Assembly (NCBI GenBank): GCA_945900705.1
Contig: CAMDKJ010000130.1
Location: 1 to 5,474 of the forward strand
Direction of reading: 5' to 3'
Source of the DNA: Bifidobacterium breve
GTDB lineage: Bacteria > Actinomycetota > Actinomycetes > S36-B12
Length of the DNA: 5,474 nucleotides
Shown piece after piece: positions 1 through 5,474 of the stretch. A program made the translations under genes and the position numbers. Positions within the stretch are counted from its first letter, which is position 1. Each line of letters begins with the position of its first letter. Below the pieces are notes generated by a model. It was not told the origin of the DNA. It saw only the letters and a list, made by a program, of their open reading frames with translations, and searched no databases.

Positions 1-134
1 GCGGTTTTGGCCGGCCGAAGCCGGACCCCGGGACCAAATCCGGGACCGAACTCCAAGTGCGACCCCCAAGGGTACCCACGTAAGCAGGCGCCCACCAAAT
101 CGGGTGTGCCTACCCGGTGAATCCCCGGCAATCT
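1..134. other. Non-coding end region with short GC-rich repeats
   Basis: No gene is supported here on either strand. The stretch holds a minus-strand hairpin CCGGC-TTCG-GCCGG (11-24) with a stable UUCG tetraloop. It is followed by CCAAAACCGC, so there is no U-tract. There is also a direct repeat CCGGGACC at 28-35 and 40-47, a possible stem CCCGG/CCGGG (40-44 with 27-31), and the palindrome GGGTACCC (70-77). Together these could end transcription of the operon or mark the end of a gene cluster beyond the left edge. No tRNA T-arm pattern is present. Confidence 0.4.
101..116 (-). terminator. Weak possible terminator hairpin after the ABC-F gene
   Basis: About 18 bases past the ABC-F stop, the minus strand can fold CGGGTA/CACCCG around a GGCA loop (five Watson-Crick pairs plus one G-U type pair) followed by ATTTGG. 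A further CACC/GGTG pair (116-119 with 92-95) could enclose it. The short stem and the poor T-run make it a weak candidate. Confidence 0.3.
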
Positions 135-1796
135 TCACCAGCCGGACCAAACTGGTTCATCGGAAACCGCCACCGAGCCGTCCCTGCCAAAGATCAAGAA
201 TCGGTCGAAATTGCGGGCAAACCACCGGTCGTGGGTCACGGCGACCACACTTCCATCAAAGGCATTTAGGCCGATTTCTAGGGCCTCGGCACTGGCTAGG
301 TCCAAGTTGTCCGTGGGTTCATCAAGGAGCAGCATTGTCGCCCCAGAGAGCTCTAGGAGCAGGATCTGGAAGCGCGCCTGCTGACCCCCGGACAAAGTAT
401 CGAAAACTTGCTCCCCGGCCTCGGCCAACTCATAGCGATCCAAGGCTCGAGCCGCCAATTCCCGGGGCAGGCCTGCCCGCCGCCCATCACCGCGATGTAG
501 CACCTCAAGCAGGGTTCGCCCCGCTAGATCAGGTCGGACATGGGTCTGGGCGAACCACCCCGGCCGCACCCGCGAACCTAAACGCACCGAGCCACTATGC
601 GCAACTTCGGGTATCGCTACCTCACCCACCGGTTGATGTTCGATGTCTGGGTCTGACCCGCCGCGGGCAAGGAGCCGAAGTAGATGGGACTTACCGGAGC
701 CGTTAGCGCCAAGAACCGCTAAACGCTCACCGAACCAAATCTCCAAATCAAATGCTTCGGTAAGCCCGGTTAGTTCAAGGCGCTGGGCAACGACCGCGCG
801 TTTTGCCGTGCGACCACCGTGTAGACGCATGTTGACGTTCTGCTCACGTGGCACCTCGAGTGGCGGCCCAGCCTCCTCAAACTTTTTCAGCCGAGTGACC
901 GCGGCTTGATACCGCGAGGCCAGGCCATCGTTGAACTTCGCTTTCTCCCGCAGAGTCAAAACCAAGGCACGTAGTTTTATAAGTTCTTCGTCCCACCTGC
1001 GGCGCAGCTCTTCCAAGCGCGAGAAGCGCTCACGACGCGCCTCATGGAATGAATCGAAATTGCCCCCGTGCACCCAGACGCTATTGCCGGCAGCACCCAA
1101 CTCGACACTGACAACGTGGGTTGCTGCTTGATTTAGTAATTCACGATCATGTGAAATTAGGAGCACTGTCTTCGCCGTCGTTTTTAGTTGGTGCTCAAGC
1201 CAGATTTTACCCGGCACATCTAGGTAGTTGTCTGGCTCATCAAGTAACAGGACCTCCTCGACTCCGCGAAATAAGTACTCGAGCACTATCCGCTTTTGCT
1301 CACCACCCGAAAGGGTGCTCACGGGGCGATTGCGAACAGTTTCGAAAGTCTCCCCCATCGCGGCCATCGACACCACATCCCAAGTCACTTCGGCTTCATA
1401 GCCACCGGCATCGCCAAAATCTGCAATGGCCCCCGCATAAGACATTTGGGAAGGTTCGTCATCGGTTTCCATCAGGCGCAGTTCAGCGGCGTCAAGATCG
1501 GCCGCCGCATTGCGCAGGAGCGGAGGACTCACCGTAAGCAATAAATCGCGCACCGTGCCTTCGTGCATCTGCCCGATGAATTGCCTCATCACCGCGAGCC
1601 GGCCGCTGTGCACAATCGCGCCGGAGTCCGGTGCGATGTCTGCGGCAATCATGCGAAGTAGGGTGGTCTTGCCGGCTCCGTTTGGGCCAACTAGTGCAGC
1701 TATCGCACCGTCAGGGATGCGAAATGTGATGTCGTCTAGAAGTACCCGGCCGTCGGGGAGACTGTAGCTTACGTGCTGAACATCAATGTGACTCAA
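135..1796 (-). CDS. ABC-F family ATPase (two ABC domains, likely ribosome-associated)
   Basis: This soluble 553-residue protein has two ATP-binding cassettes and no membrane segment, the layout of ABC-F proteins, which bind the ribosomal E site to aid translation or protect from antibiotics. Domain 1 has Walker A GPNGAGKTT (37-45), signature LSGGEQ (162-167), Walker B VLLLDEP (182-188) with Glu187 catalytic, and H-loop His216. A charged helical linker follows (about 246-310, rich in Arg, Glu and Lys), as expected for the P-site tRNA interaction motif. Domain 2 has Walker A GANGSGKS (363-370), signature LSGGQQ (468-473), Walker B with Glu493, and H-loop His522. The D-loops read DNYLD and TDNLD instead of the TNHLD of EttA-like proteins. 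The TTG start (1794-1796) gives a normal N-terminus (MSHIDVQHVSYSLPDGR) and overlaps the truA stop as TTGA, so translation is probably coupled. The next in-frame Met is about 70 residues in, past Walker A. The exact ABC-F subgroup and any role in resistance cannot be told from the sequence alone. Confidence 0.9.
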   Translation of the reverse strand: MSHIDVQHVSYSLPDGRVLLDDITFRIPDGAIAALVGPNGAGKTTLLRMIAADIAPDSGAIVHSGRLAVMRQFIGQMHEGTVRDLLLTVSPPLLRNAAADLDAAELRLMETDDEPSQMSYAGAIADFGDAGGYEAEVTWDVVSMAAMGETFETVRNRPVSTLSGGEQKRIVLEYLFRGVEEVLLLDEPDNYLDVPGKIWLEHQLKTTAKTVLLISHDRELLNQAATHVVSVELGAAGNSVWVHGGNFDSFHEARRERFSRLEELRRRWDEELIKLRALVLTLREKAKFNDGLASRYQAAVTRLKKFEEAGPPLEVPREQNVNMRLHGGRTAKRAVVAQRLELTGLTEAFDLEIWFGERLAVLGANGSGKSHLLRLLARGGSDPDIEHQPVGEVAIPEVAHSGSVRLGSRVRPGWFAQTHVRPDLAGRTLLEVLHRGDGRRAGLPRELAARALDRYELAEAGEQVFDTLSGGQQARFQILLLELSGATMLLLDEPTDNLDLASAEALEIGLNAFDGSVVAVTHDRWFARNFDRFLIFGRDGSVAVSDEPVWSGW

Positions 1797-2590
1797 GCCT
1801 CTGGCTCACTTAATGTTCGGCGTTGCTTAGTTTGTAATTGCCGATCCAGTAGTTGACCATCAGGCGGATAACCGACTTCCTCGAGTACTAACGGGAATGG
1901 CGGCATCACGGTGGCCCCCCGAATACCTGAAGTGAGCATTTCAAAAGGCCAAGTGACCGGCTTACGTCCATCACCCACCGGCAGCAGTGCACCGATCAAA
2001 CTACGCACCATCGAGTGACAAAAGGCATCCGCGGTAACTGTGATCACAATGTCGCTACCAACTCTTTGAGAATGCAGATCAAGCAACTCCCGAACCGCCG
2101 ATGCTCCTTCACGCATCTTGCAATAGGCGGTGAAGTCGTGCTCGCCGAGTAGTGGCCTAGATGCTGAATTCATTAGTTCAAGGTCGAGCGCCTTACCCCA
2201 TTGCAGCACCTGTCCGCGGTCAAGTGGGTCGGGCCCGATCGGGCTATCCGAAATTCGATAGCTGTACCTGCGCCAAAGGGCCGAGAACCTGGCGTCAAAC
2301 TCATACGGGACGGCGCATATGGCTAGTACTCTGATGTCTTCGGGTAATGCCCGATTGAGCCGCCAGGTGTCTAAGTCGGTTGGCCAATTGCTGACATCAA
2401 CGTGGGCCACCTGACCGCGAGCGTGCACACCCGCGTCGGTGCGCCCCGCGCACGTGATTTCAACCTCAGCGCCAACTAAGTTCGCGATCATCTGCTCAAG
2501 AACACCTTGGACCGTGCGCAGTTCGCGCTGCCGCGCCCAGCCGGCAAAATCCCGACCGTCGTAGGCGATGTCCAGCCGGATCCGGATCAT
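1793..2590 (-). CDS. truA: tRNA pseudouridine(38-40) synthase TruA
   Basis: TruA isomerises uridines 38 to 40 in the anticodon stem-loop of many tRNAs. The 265-residue protein has the family opening MIRIRLDIAYDGRDFAGWARQ, with the RTVQGVLE segment at 25-32. The catalytic block CAGRTDAGVHARGQVAHVD (47-65) contains the nucleophile Asp52, equivalent to E. coli Asp60. The second domain shows RRYSYRI (107-113), LLGEHDFTAYCK (147-158), and AFCHSMVRSLIGALLPVGDGR (189-209). I chose the ATG at 2588-2590. An in-frame TTG at 2642-2644 would add 18 residues, but that stretch lies inside the terminator hairpin and has no ribosome binding site or family similarity. The ATG itself has only a weak upstream purine element (TTGAG), so initiation may be inefficient. 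A non-conserved hydrophilic tail of about 20 residues ends the protein. Its TGA stop overlaps the next gene's start by four bases. Confidence 0.95.
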   Translation of the reverse strand: MIRIRLDIAYDGRDFAGWARQRELRTVQGVLEQMIANLVGAEVEITCAGRTDAGVHARGQVAHVDVSNWPTDLDTWRLNRALPEDIRVLAICAVPYEFDARFSALWRRYSYRISDSPIGPDPLDRGQVLQWGKALDLELMNSASRPLLGEHDFTAYCKMREGASAVRELLDLHSQRVGSDIVITVTADAFCHSMVRSLIGALLPVGDGRKPVTWPFEMLTSGIRGATVMPPFPLVLEEVGYPPDGQLLDRQLQTKQRRTLSEPEA

Positions 2591-2602
2591 CGGCTCAAGA
2601 TG

Positions 2603-2638
2603 AAACAGCCCGCTACCGGATGATCCGGCGGCGGGCTG
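2603..2638 (-). terminator. Intrinsic-terminator-like hairpin after rplQ
   Basis: On the minus strand CAGCCCGC (2631-2638) pairs perfectly with GCGGGCTG (2606-2613). Inside this, past a C-A mismatch and a G-U pair, CCGGA pairs with TCCGG around a TCA loop. The base can be lengthened by a G-U and an A-U pair. A short, impure T-run (TTTCATCTT) follows, so termination may be partial. It lies 20 bases past the rplQ stop and 13 bases before the truA ATG at 2590. The likely job is to separate abundant ribosomal-protein transcription from low-level truA and ABC-F expression. I see no convincing promoter between it and truA, which suggests that truA is reached by readthrough. Confidence 0.75.
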
Positions 2639-2658
2639 CTGCAAAGCATGATGTTCGG

Positions 2659-3201
2659 TCAGGACTTTTCCGAGGCCGCTTCGGCGGCGTCAATATCCTC
2701 GGCAACCGGGGTCACCTCATCATCAGCAACTTCAACAGGAGCAGCTGTCTCAACAGGTACAACCGGCTCAACAGAAACAGCCGGGGTCACCGTCTTGGAA
2801 GCGCGCTTGGTCGCAGCTGTTGCCTCGGCAATCACTTGCTCGGTCAGCGGCTCAACCAATTCGATAACGGCCATGGGTGCGTTATCGCCCTTGCGGGGTC
2901 CGATCTTGGTGATTCGGGTGTAGCCACCCGTACGAGTTGCGAAACTCGGTCCAATTTCAGTGAAAAGGGTATGCACGACTGACTTATCGCGAACCACCGT
3001 CAACACCCGGCGCCGAGCATGAAGATCTCCACGCTTGGCGAAAGTGATTAAGCGCTCGGCGAGGGGGCGCAGGCGCTTGGCCTTGGCTTCCGTCGTCGTG
3101 ATCTTGCCGTGCTCAAACAACGCGGTTGCCAAGTTGGCCAGCATTAACCGCTGGTGGGCCGGGCTCCCGCCCAGACGAGGACCCTTGGTTGGCGTAGGCA
3201 T
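2659..3201 (-). CDS. rplQ: 50S ribosomal protein L17 with actinobacterial C-terminal extension
   Basis: L17 is a 50S protein located near the peptide exit tunnel on the solvent side. The 180-residue product has a conserved core of about 118 residues. Recognisable pieces are GPRLGGSPAHQRLMLANLATALFEHG (7-32), TTTEAKAKRLRPLAERLIT, GGYTRITKIGPRKGDNAPMAVIEL (92-115). The remaining 60 or so residues form an Ala/Val/Pro/Glu-rich tail with 11 acidic and one basic residue after position 140. A comparable extension is known in actinobacterial L17, so the length is normal for the phylum. The ATG start at 3199-3201 is supported by AGGAG (3209-3213) seven bases upstream. The usual start MPTPTKGPRLGG confirms it. 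It closes the ribosomal-protein part of the operon: the TGA stop is followed 20 bases later by a strong terminator-like hairpin. Confidence 0.97.
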   Translation of the reverse strand: MPTPTKGPRLGGSPAHQRLMLANLATALFEHGKITTTEAKAKRLRPLAERLITFAKRGDLHARRRVLTVVRDKSVVHTLFTEIGPSFATRTGGYTRITKIGPRKGDNAPMAVIELVEPLTEQVIAEATAATKRASKTVTPAVSVEPVVPVETAAPVEVADDEVTPVAEDIDAAEAASEKS

Positions 3202-3243
3202 TGTGCTTCTCCTGTCGAAATGCGTTCACTGGTTACAGCTGGA

Positions 3244-4338
3244 TTAAAGTCGCTCATCCTCGGCAAAAGCCGAGTCGTCCTCGACGATTTCTTCAACAAC
3301 TAAAGCTGGCTGAGCAAATTCGGCTACCGCTACTGGCTCGAAATCCTCATCGTCGTAATCATCATCTTCGTAGTAGACGGCGGCACCTGGATCAAATCCG
3401 GGCGGGCTGTCCTTAAGCCCTAGACCTAGACTGATGAGCTTGACCTTGACTTCGTCAATTGACTTGGTGCCGAAGTTGCGAATGTCAAGTAGATCGGCCT
3501 CACTACGGGTGATTAGTTCACCAACCGTATGGATGCCCTCACGCTTTAGGCAGTTGTATGAACGAACCGTCATATCAAGTTGCTCGATCGGCGTGGACAA
3601 CTGCTCAGCCACGAACGAGTCGGTCGGCGATGGGCCGATGTCGATACCTTCAGCCTCGAGGTTGAGCTCGCGCGCCAAACCGAACAGCTCGACCAGAGTC
3701 TTACCTGCCGATGCAATCGCATCGCGTGGCCGCATGGACTGCTTCGTCTCAACGTCAAAGACCAACTTATAGAAGTCGGTGCGCTGCTCAACGCGGGTTG
3801 CCTCAATCTTGTAGGTGACCTTGAGCACCGGTGAGTAGATCGAGTCAACCGGGATCCGGCCGATCTCCTGACCGGCCTGCTTATTCAAAGTTGCCGAGAC
3901 ATAGCCGCGGCCACGCTCTACTACGAGCTCGATCTCGAGCTTGCCCTTGCCATTTAAAGTCGCAATATGCAGGTTGGGGTTATGGACTTCAACGCCCGCG
4001 GGTGGCTGAATATCAGCGGCTGTTACATCACCGGGGCCCTGCTTACGAAGGTACATAACAACTGGCTCATCATGCTCGCTTGAAACCACAAGTTGTTTGA
4101 TGTTGAGGATTACCTCGGTGACGTCTTCCTTGACACCGGGAATCGTCGTGAACTCATGAAGGACACCATCGATTCGCAGACTCGTCACGGCGGCACCCGG
4201 TATCGAAGATAGCAACGTGCGGCGAAGTGAGTTACCCAGGGTATAGCCGAATCCTGGCTCCAGTGGCTCAAGCACAAAACGCGAGCGGAATTCACTGATT
4301 GGCTCTTCGGTAAGTATTGGTCGCTGACTAATAAGCAC
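3244..4338 (-). CDS. rpoA: DNA-directed RNA polymerase subunit alpha, with a long acidic tail
   Basis: Alpha dimerises to nucleate RNA polymerase assembly, and its C-terminal domain binds UP-element DNA and activators. The protein has 364 residues from a GTG start. The N-terminal domain (about 1-230) contains EPLEPGFGYTLGNSLRRTLL (24-43), the dimerisation and beta-contact region, and the actinobacterial GRIPVDSIYSPVLKVTYK (160-177). The C-terminal domain (about 245-312) has TVRSYNCLKREGIHTVGEL, with Arg259 at the place of E. coli Arg265 and Asn262 at Asn268, then the NFGTKS helix-hairpin-helix turn (288-293). After SPPGFDP (311-317) comes a tail of about 45 residues. Residues 321-364 hold 18 Asp/Glu and one basic residue and begin with a Tyr/Asp/Glu cluster. 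This makes the protein longer than the roughly 340 residues common in Actinomycetota. Tyr190 (RTDFYKLVF) replaces the usual Asp. Stop is TAA; rplQ follows 42 bases later. Confidence 0.97.
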   Translation of the reverse strand: MLISQRPILTEEPISEFRSRFVLEPLEPGFGYTLGNSLRRTLLSSIPGAAVTSLRIDGVLHEFTTIPGVKEDVTEVILNIKQLVVSSEHDEPVVMYLRKQGPGDVTAADIQPPAGVEVHNPNLHIATLNGKGKLEIELVVERGRGYVSATLNKQAGQEIGRIPVDSIYSPVLKVTYKIEATRVEQRTDFYKLVFDVETKQSMRPRDAIASAGKTLVELFGLARELNLEAEGIDIGPSPTDSFVAEQLSTPIEQLDMTVRSYNCLKREGIHTVGELITRSEADLLDIRNFGTKSIDEVKVKLISLGLGLKDSPPGFDPGAAVYYEDDDYDDEDFEPVAVAEFAQPALVVEEIVEDDSAFAEDERL

Positions 4339-4344
4339 GAGGTA

Positions 4345-4351
4345 CTTCCTT
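4345..4351 (-). promoter_or_regulatory. Ribosome binding site of rpoA (AAGGAAG)
   Basis: A purine-rich AAGGAAG lies six bases before the GTG at 4336-4338. It decides the rpoA start: no ATG sits close upstream in frame, and the GTG yields the conserved alpha N-terminus beginning M-L-I-S-Q-R-P. Confidence 0.8.
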
Positions 4352-4371
4352 CCCGCGACGACCGTTATATG

Positions 4372-4383
4372 ACATCGCGATGT
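4372..4383. repeat. Perfect 12-base palindrome ACATCGCGATGT
   Basis: This 12-base sequence equals its own reverse complement and lies in the rpsD-rpoA gap, about 34 bases upstream of the rpoA GTG. The symmetry without a spacer fits a binding site for a dimeric protein better than an RNA hairpin. No factor can be named, and chance remains possible. Confidence 0.4.
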
Positions 4384-4391
4384 TGCCGTGT

Positions 4392-4417
4392 GAGATCGAG
4401 CCGGGTGGCTCGCTCTC
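4392..4417 (-). other. GC-rich hairpin just after rpsD
   Basis: Just after the rpsD stop codon the transcript can form a stem of four pairs (GAGA/UCUC), one G-A mismatch and six pairs (CGAGCC/GGCUCG), closed by an ACCC loop. No U-tract follows (the next bases are ACACGGCAAC), so this is not a standard intrinsic terminator. It could be an RNA processing or pause site, a 3' stabiliser for upstream mRNA, or part of a regulatory leader for rpoA-rplQ. An alternative pairing (ATCGAG at 4415-4420 with CTCGAT at 4396-4401) is also available. The structure is plain in the sequence; its role is inference. Confidence 0.5.
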
Positions 4418-4420
4418 GAT

Positions 4421-5047
4421 TTACTTGGAGTAGAGCTCGACGATCAACTGTTCGTTTACCTGGGTGTCGATAACTGCGCGCGCTGGCAGCGAGTGCACCA
4501 AAATGCGCATCTGTGACGGAATCACTTCGAGCCATGCCGGCACCGGGCGATCGCCAATTTCGGCGTGAGCTATGACAAATGGGGTCATCTCGCGTGAACC
4601 AACGCGCACCTCAACGATGTCGTTTGGCGAAACGCGGTACGAGGGGATATTGACCTTGTGACCATTGACCAACATGTGTCCGTGAGTAACCAACTGGCGT
4701 GCCATGTCGCGTGACTTAGCAAACCCAGCCCGGAACACGACGTTGTCAAGGCGCGACTCCAAAATGCGCAGGAGATTCTCACCGGTCTTGCCCGATTGGC
4801 GCTGGGCCTCCAGGTAGTAATTCGAGAACTGCTTCTCGAGCACGCCATACATCCGGGTTGCCTTTTGCTTCTCCCGAAGCTGCAGCAGGTATTCGCTGTC
4901 CTTTGAGCGACCGCGACCGTGCTGGCCGGGGGGGTAAGGACGCTTCTCAAATGGGCACTTGGGTGACTCGCACTTAGAGCCCTTGAGGAAGAGCTTCATT
5001 TTTTCGCGGCGGCAGCGCTTGCAATCCGCATCGGTATATCGCGCCAT
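4421..5047 (-). CDS. rpsD: 30S ribosomal protein S4, four-cysteine (C+) form
   Basis: S4 is a primary 16S rRNA-binding protein that nucleates 30S assembly, and in many bacteria it represses its own operon. The protein has 208 residues, normal for the family. The N-terminal segment carries Cys9, Cys12, Cys26 and Cys31 (C-X2-C-X13-C-X4-C), the metal-binding set of C+ S4 proteins. It is followed by RPYPPGQHGRGR (36-47) and the conserved SEYLLQLREKQKA. The S4 RNA-binding domain spans about 98-158 and includes SRLDNVVFRAGFAKSRDMAR and the HGHMLVNG turn. The C-terminus EQLIVELYSK is typical. The ATG at 5045-5047 gives the canonical MARYT start. It is preceded by an AGGAGA Shine-Dalgarno sequence (5058-5063), about 10 bases upstream. 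The gene lies between rpsK and rpoA, as in Mycobacterium and unlike Streptomyces, where rpsD is elsewhere. Stop is TAA. Confidence 0.97.
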   Translation of the reverse strand: MARYTDADCKRCRREKMKLFLKGSKCESPKCPFEKRPYPPGQHGRGRSKDSEYLLQLREKQKATRMYGVLEKQFSNYYLEAQRQSGKTGENLLRILESRLDNVVFRAGFAKSRDMARQLVTHGHMLVNGHKVNIPSYRVSPNDIVEVRVGSREMTPFVIAHAEIGDRPVPAWLEVIPSQMRILVHSLPARAVIDTQVNEQLIVELYSK

Positions 5048-5087
5048 GGGTAATTGTTCTCCTAGCTCTCAGTGATTCTCTGCGCGA

Positions 5088-5474
5088 TCAGACGCGTCGA
5101 CGTTTGGATGGGCGGCAACCGTTGTGGGGTACCGGACTGACATCGGAAATCGAGCCAACTTCAAGGCCCGTTGCCTGTAATGACCGAATGGCCGTTTCGC
5201 GGCCTGAGCCTGGACCTTTGACGAAGACATCGACCTTGCGCATCCCGTGCTCCATTGCCCGGCGCGCTGCGGCCTCAGCTGCGAGCTGCGCGGCGAATGG
5301 GGTGGACTTACGGCTGCCCTTAAATCCAACCTGGCCGGCGCTCGCCCATGCGATGACCGCACCCGTGGGATCAGTGATCGACACGATGGTGTTGTTGAAG
5401 GTGCTCTTGATATGAGCATGGCCGTGTGCCACGTTCTTCTTTTCTTTGCGCCGCACCTTTTTGGCTGGCGCCTT
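5088..5474 (-). CDS. rpsK: 30S ribosomal protein S11 (5' end outside the window)
   Basis: S11 is a 30S platform protein that contacts 16S rRNA near the mRNA exit and E site. The visible 128 residues, ending in a TGA stop, cover nearly the whole family length; about 5 to 12 N-terminal residues should lie beyond the right edge. The reading frame is open to the last base of the window and starts with KAPAKKVRRKEKKNV, the usual basic S11 N-terminus. Further on are the family hallmarks HIKSTFNNTIVSITD, GFKGSRKSTPFAAQ, FVKGPGSGRETAIRSL and the basic C-terminus NGCRPSKRRRV. The GTG at 5454-5456 is an internal valine codon, not the start. The C-terminal segment has Ser where many actinobacterial S11 proteins have Pro (CRPSKRRRV against RPPKRRRV), a minor difference. 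It is followed by rpsD after 40 bases and is presumably cotranscribed with it. The identification is secure. Confidence 0.97.
   Translation of the reverse strand, partial: KAPAKKVRRKEKKNVAHGHAHIKSTFNNTIVSITDPTGAVIAWASAGQVGFKGSRKSTPFAAQLAAEAAARRAMEHGMRKVDVFVKGPGSGRETAIRSLQATGLEVGSISDVSPVPHNGCRPSKRRRV

Noticed and set aside
1..134. A tRNA or other structured RNA in the terminal region
   Set aside because: Repeats and hairpins are present, but there is no T-arm consensus, no acceptor-stem pairing and no cloverleaf spacing on either strand.
104..706. A 200-codon open frame on the plus strand opposite the ABC-F gene
   Set aside because: It is antisense to the conserved second ABC domain, rich in Pro, Arg and Ser, resembles no family, and is explained by the codon pattern of the real gene. 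The other plus-strand frames across the window are the same kind of shadow.
2591..2644. An upstream TTG start for truA adding 18 residues
   Set aside because: The extension lies inside the rplQ terminator hairpin, lacks a ribosome binding site and has no family similarity. The ATG at 2590 gives the canonical TruA N-terminus.
3570..3848. A 92-codon minus-strand frame inside rpoA; similar frames at 4585-4950 and 5069-5419
   Set aside because: These are out-of-frame readings of strongly conserved genes, with Arg/Ser-rich low-complexity translations and no ribosome binding sites.
4364..4369. TATAAC on the minus strand as a -10 element for an rpoA promoter
   Set aside because: No recognisable -35 hexamer lies 16-18 bases upstream, and there is no extended -10 TG. 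A single five-of-six match is expected by chance.
5454..5456. GTG as the start of rpsK
   Set aside because: The frame continues upstream to the window edge with typical S11 N-terminal residues, so this is an internal valine codon and the gene is cut by the edge.

Overview
The window is a stretch of bacterial chromosome read entirely from the minus strand. It holds the distal end of the S10/spc/alpha ribosomal-protein supercluster and two genes that follow it. In transcription order (right to left) these are rpsK (S11, 5' end cut by the window edge), rpsD (S4), rpoA (RNA polymerase alpha), rplQ (L17), truA (tRNA pseudouridine synthase) and a two-domain ABC-F ATPase. The proteins are clearly actinobacterial: the alpha subunit, the extended L17 and the rpsK-rpsD-rpoA-rplQ-truA order all match Actinomycetota. 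Base composition looks moderate (by eye about mid-50s % GC), lower than Streptomyces or Mycobacterium. That would suit an aquatic or otherwise streamlined actinobacterium, but the lineage below phylum is inference.

Layout. Positions 5088-5474 hold rpsK, followed by a 40-base gap; 4421-5047 hold rpsD. The 82-base gap at 4339-4420 contains a GC-rich hairpin and a perfect 12-base palindrome. rpoA (GTG start) occupies 3244-4338, then a 42-base gap, then rplQ at 2659-3201. A strong intrinsic-terminator-like hairpin sits at 2606-2638, and truA starts just beyond it with an ATG at 2590. The truA stop and the TTG start of the ABC-F gene share four bases (1793-1796). The ABC-F gene ends at 135. Positions 1-134 carry no gene I can support, only short GC-rich inverted and direct repeats.

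Function. S11 and S4 are 30S subunit proteins, L17 is a 50S protein, alpha is the assembly platform of RNA polymerase, TruA modifies the tRNA anticodon arm, and ABC-F proteins act on ribosomes. The block is therefore a translation and transcription housekeeping operon. The hairpin after rplQ probably lowers expression of truA and the ABC-F gene relative to the ribosomal proteins.

I see no mobile element, CRISPR array, RNA gene or new system here. The points worth a second look are modest: complementarity between the rplQ terminator loop and the truA start codon region, a long acidic tail on alpha, the gap structures before rpoA, and an ABC-F gene translationally coupled to truA.
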